Under the pieces are notes generated by a model. That model made no database searches. It saw only the letters and a list, made by a program, of their open reading frames with translations, and had not been told where the DNA came from. A DNA stretch of 64,000 nt. Source: Anseranas semipalmata (Eukaryota > Chordata > Aves > Anseriformes > Anseranatidae). The DNA is taken from assembly GCA_013399115.1 (NCBI GenBank), contig VXAA01006474.1:1-64000 (forward strand), read 5' to 3'. Numbering within the stretch: position 1 is the first letter of the stretch; every line of letters starts with the position of its first letter. Below are positions 59,881 to 64,000 of this stretch, in pieces. Position numbers and translations under genes: made by a program.

Positions 59881-62800
59881 GCATGTCTTAATTTTATTCC
59901 ACATGTCTAATTTTCTTTTCATTTACTCCAAATTTAGAGCTGTGTATTTTCAAAGACTTCCATGTGTTCACTCCTACTTTGTATTGGTGTACATATAAGG
60001 TGAATCAGGTCTCCTCTACTCTCTTTCATATACGTACAGTTTTAAAAATTGTCCTCCTATACATACATACAGAGCACAAAACCTGAAAATCCAAATAAAG
60101 GAAAACATGTCAGAATAAAGAGACTAAAAGCTTTAACTCAATGGCTTAAACCTGAAAAAACAATGTACCTTTTAAAAACCCTTGCAATTTCTTTCATTTT
60201 TCACTGAAAAATGTTTGTTTATTCTTCGCTTTTATAAAGACTTGGCACACACGCTACTTTTTTGAACTTCAAGAGTAAACAATAAAAGCTGTTTCCTTGT
60301 GCTGCCCCGCCCCCCAGCCTTAACTCAAACATCTTTCATTTTTTCCTTAATGGAGCTGGAACAACATCTCCTGTTACATGAAATCTTTATAATGAATTTT
60401 TCAAACAGAAAAAAAAAAAAGAAAAAAGAAAAAAATGACATTTGTTATTAACTATGACCCACATGGCTACCTTGCCATCTGTGGATCGTATAAACTCATT
60501 TCTATAACAAGCCAGACCAGACCAGACACAATCCAGTTAGAGTAGTAGGGTCTCAAGTTGTATGTTCTCTTTGGAAGTAAAATCATCAACCTTATCCATT
60601 GAAGAGAAAGAGGTTGATAAGGCATGTTTAGGACACTAATTACACATTACCATTTCAAAATTCACCCCTCCTTTTTTTTCCATGAAACTTCAACTACTGC
60701 TAAAAGTTGGTAAAAAAGTTGGTTGTATCAGTCCTTCTCCACCGGTGACACTTCTCAGAAGCAATGTCTCTAGGCTGGGAGAAGGTGGCTGTGTTGGCAG
60801 CGAGGCATAACACAAGGGTGCTGTGTGTATGCTTGGCACTGTGGTGCAAACCACGACATCTGCTGTTGATCTCTGTGGGATGTCCTATGGGCAGTCCACG
60901 TGCTGAGCCCCAGTGGTGACAGTGGTCATTCCAGAGCGGCAGCAAGCCCAGCCCAGACCCTGGCAGGACTGCAGGGGAACGTGCTGCTCTTCAGCCACTG
61001 CAGGAACATGTACATTGTAGTATGACAAACACGTTGCAAGTTGGATGCACTCTGATGTACTTAGAGGCCTGTGGTGTGCTGTGTCACCAGTTTAAAGAAA
61101 TACCACTTTCATTGGCAGGCAGTTGGAAGCAATTAATTACCCATGGATGGCATGTACAGCTGTTGCTTATGTATGGAAACAGAAGAGAAATTAGATTTAA
61201 TTGATTCAGCATAATGAAGAAAGTGGCATTTATTTCATTATAGCTTTTGTAAACTGAGCCACTTGATTTTCATTTTTATCTTTTTTTTTTTTTTAATAGT
61301 TGGGCAAAACTCTCTTGACAGATGAAAAAATACCAGAAGAACAAAAGCTGAGAATATACATTTGCCTCATGTTAGAAGTTTGCAGGATCCAAGCAGAAAC
61401 AGATATGTTAGACTAATGAATGATTAAATAAAATATATTGTTATGTATGCCTATTATTTGCTGCAGTTTGGGCTAACTTCCAAATATACATCATAAAGTA
61501 GCTGTATATTTTTAGCTCTGAAGGTCATAACTGGTGAAGAAATTCAAAGTCCAAATTTCAACATGAAAAACTGGTGTAAATTATTAAATCTCTGTGAATA
61601 GATATTTCTGTTGTAGATTGTATTAGACCTACCAACACAAATCAATAGTGAAGAGGAAAACAATTATATCTCTATGCAAAATCTAAACATATTCTATAGC
61701 AGCAAACCAAATTCTACTGCAACATATCAAACCATTAATATGAAACAGTTCATGTTTGACTGGATTCTTCTCTCAATTTTCTCATAGTAACTATGAAGTT
61801 ACATACATCCATTTCCTTAGCTGAAGCCAGCATAATAAAGAGAAAAATTTAGTTTCATGTGTCCCTAACATTTAGTTCATTAATGTTTTTGAAAATACTC
61901 CTTGTTAAGAGATGCTGTCTATATACAAAGTATTGGTATGATGGTAGCTATTAAGCCTTATAAATAAACATCTTTCTACATTACTGTCAACTTTATGTTC
62001 AATTTCTAATTATTTAATGTGAATAAATGCAATACAATCTGCATTCATACAGTGCTGTTTTTGAAGGCATGTTCTGTAGTCCTGTAAAAATTAATGCAAA
62101 CTAATGTTTGTCTGTTGATTAACGCTAAGTTTATTTTTCACATTCACTATTAAAGAAAAAGAAATCTAGGTGCATACTGTGTAGCTGCATGCAGTGCTGC
62201 ATGCAGTGAGACTGATGTTAAAATGCTGGGGGAAGAATAGTTTAAAATGATTCTGAATACAAACATTTCCCAATTGATTCAAGAAAGTCGTTGTATTTTA
62301 CCTTCATATTCTATCGCCTTTCAGAAAGCCAAATATTTAGATTTTTTTTTTTTTAAGAACAGCCTCTTATAAATGATTATAATGAGACCTCATAGAACTG
62401 GCAGGCAGAATGTGGCAATCTACAAATGTTTAAAAGAAACCATAATGAAATCTAAAATGCCAATGAATGTTTAAAAATCAGGCAGCTCAGCTGAGAGTAC
62501 GTTCCAATTCAGTCCTCCACAAAAGAGAATGGAGTATTTCACTAAATAACAGCCACAGACCAATTATTAACATGAGGGAAGGAAGGAAAAAAAGAATGAA
62601 AGAAAGAATGTTGTGTAGGAGTGGGGTTTCTTTGTTTGTTTGTTTGTTTTTTATTTTTTTTTTATTTTTAATTAAGCATTGTTTACAAAACTTCCACCTG
62701 ATATTCCTCATAGACAGGGACAAAACTGCCCCTCTGAATTCAGAAAAAAAAAAAAATGAAGTCTAGATATGAAGTTCTGTGATTTGCTCTCTCTAGAAAA

Positions 62801-64000
62801 TAGCCATGGAATAGAAACACTGAACCTTCAGAAAAGACTAGAACCAGTCTATTCTTTTGACTGTGGCTAAAATTGTCCATGTGGCACAGTCTACTGTGAG
62901 ACAGAGAAATGTCAGCTGCTGCATGTGCTGATGTAGAAGTCAGAGGGGAGCAAAGTGTAAGGCAAATACTTGAGTGAAAAACAGTTTCATGCAGATGCTA
63001 TAAATGATTTACTGAATTAAAACAAGTAAAATTTTCATAAAAGCCTAAGTTCTGCATACATAGATCCAGTATTTGATCAGTTGATTTTGGCAGCTTTTTC
63101 AAATTACTGCTATTGAGAGACAAGTATACTCTGTAAAGTAAAAATGACCTCTGGATGATAAACAGTACATTATACAGAAAGTTTGTGTAAACACAATTAA
63201 TGTAGGATTGCTTATTGAAACCATAAACTGATGACAGATATTTTCATTGTGAGCATTTCTGTATCAGAGTGTTGTGAAAAAAACATACTGTCTAATGCTA
63301 CTAATTTGCTTTATTTACCTTTTTAGAAAATCTCAGATGCACTTAGTAAAAGCAGCGTGTACCTGTCTGTCAGCAGAGCAGCCTTTAATGTTTATTCACC
63401 TACTATTCTACTGAGCACATGGCTGGAGCAGCTGGCAGACACATTCACGAAAACAACTGGTCCCTGTCAACACCACCCAACCTTCTGAGGCCAAGCAGGC
63501 ACTTACAAAGTCACAAATAAAGACCAGTGTTTTGTTTTGCCAATAGCCTGGTGTGTTTCCCCCTCCTCTTTTGTTCAGAATGTGCTACACCATTAAAGGG
63601 ACTTGATTAGAACAAAGGAACAGGGATCACTGTAACAATTATGATAGAAATGAAAATGCATAATAAAAAAAACAAACCCCAAAATCAGGAAAATAATGCC
63701 AGGTGAAGATGAATACACATCCGCTGGGAACAATTACATAGCAGATGCATCCAAAAATTCATTATCAACGTATAATTTGACATGTTCCTAGTAATGTTAT
63801 TCATTGCATTTACAAATAATTCATCACAGGTGTTGTGAACTAAAATGGCATACAAGATCCGTATGTTATTCACTGGGACAAGAGGAAATGTCCAGTTTGT
63901 AAACACACATTGCATCCAATTTTATAAAATGGTTTTGTCTTTTGTTGTGTAAATCCTTCTGCCATGCCAGATAAATCAGATATAGCAAAACTGCATTCTT
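59881..64000. other. AT-rich noncoding DNA to the window end
   Basis: Contains A-rich tracts at 60408-60435, T runs near 61280-61294 and 62341-62354, a GTTT/T-rich tract at 62629-62670, and an A run near 62743-62755. A GC-richer patch at 60730-61010 has no recognisable origin. No exon, RNA gene or dispersed repeat was recognised. Confidence 0.55.
62185..62208 (+). repeat. Tandem duplication of a 12-bp palindromic word
   Basis: CTGCATGCAGTG occurs twice head to tail (62185-62196, 62197-62208). Each copy holds the perfect palindrome CTGCATGCAG, so the pair can fold in more than one register. Confidence 0.85.

Overview
This is vertebrate nuclear DNA, most likely from a bird. The main evidence is several 5'-truncated CR1 LINE 3' ends with the family's ATTCTGTGATTCTGTGA or GATTCTATGATTCT termini. 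There are no recognisable Alu, B1/B2 or L1 elements. The background is AT-rich and CpG-poor. It looks like a gene desert or the inside of a very long intron. I found no protein-coding exon, tRNA, rRNA, snRNA or CRISPR array that I could support. Open reading frames are short (the longest is 124 codons), scattered over both strands, and show no recognisable family.

Layout. 1-270: CR1 3' end cut by the window edge. About 0.3-16.7 kb: AT-rich noncoding DNA with two isolated CpG-rich patches (6.87-7.17 kb and 10.48-10.87 kb), a candidate conserved noncoding element near 12.3 kb and a strong imperfect hairpin at 15.75 kb. 16.74-17.01 kb: CR1 3' end. 17-27 kb: noncoding DNA with a duplicated 38-bp motif (22.0 and 23.4 kb), a 55-base assembly gap at 26.03 kb and an old MIR-like SINE at 26.8-27.1 kb. 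29.25-29.6 kb: a compact block with a short tandem repeat, nested inverted repeats, CCAAT and TATA boxes, a GC hairpin and a consensus splice donor; it is the best candidate for a promoter with a first noncoding exon. 30.49-30.66 kb: CR1 3' end. 31.7 kb: a CpG-containing palindrome. 34-35.2 kb: homopolymer-flanked DNA, then a GC-rich block. 41.2-41.5 kb and 43.09-43.33 kb: two degenerate minisatellites. 44.35-45.08 kb: degraded CR1. 51.2 and 54.6 kb: two long microsatellites. 58.5-59.9 kb: an ancient long CR1 fragment that still shows reverse-transcriptase motifs. The rest to 64 kb is AT-rich noncoding DNA.

Nothing here works as a gene set. The content is retrotransposon relics, simple repeats, possible regulatory islands and unclassified single-copy DNA. 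All regulatory calls come from motif and composition reading only.
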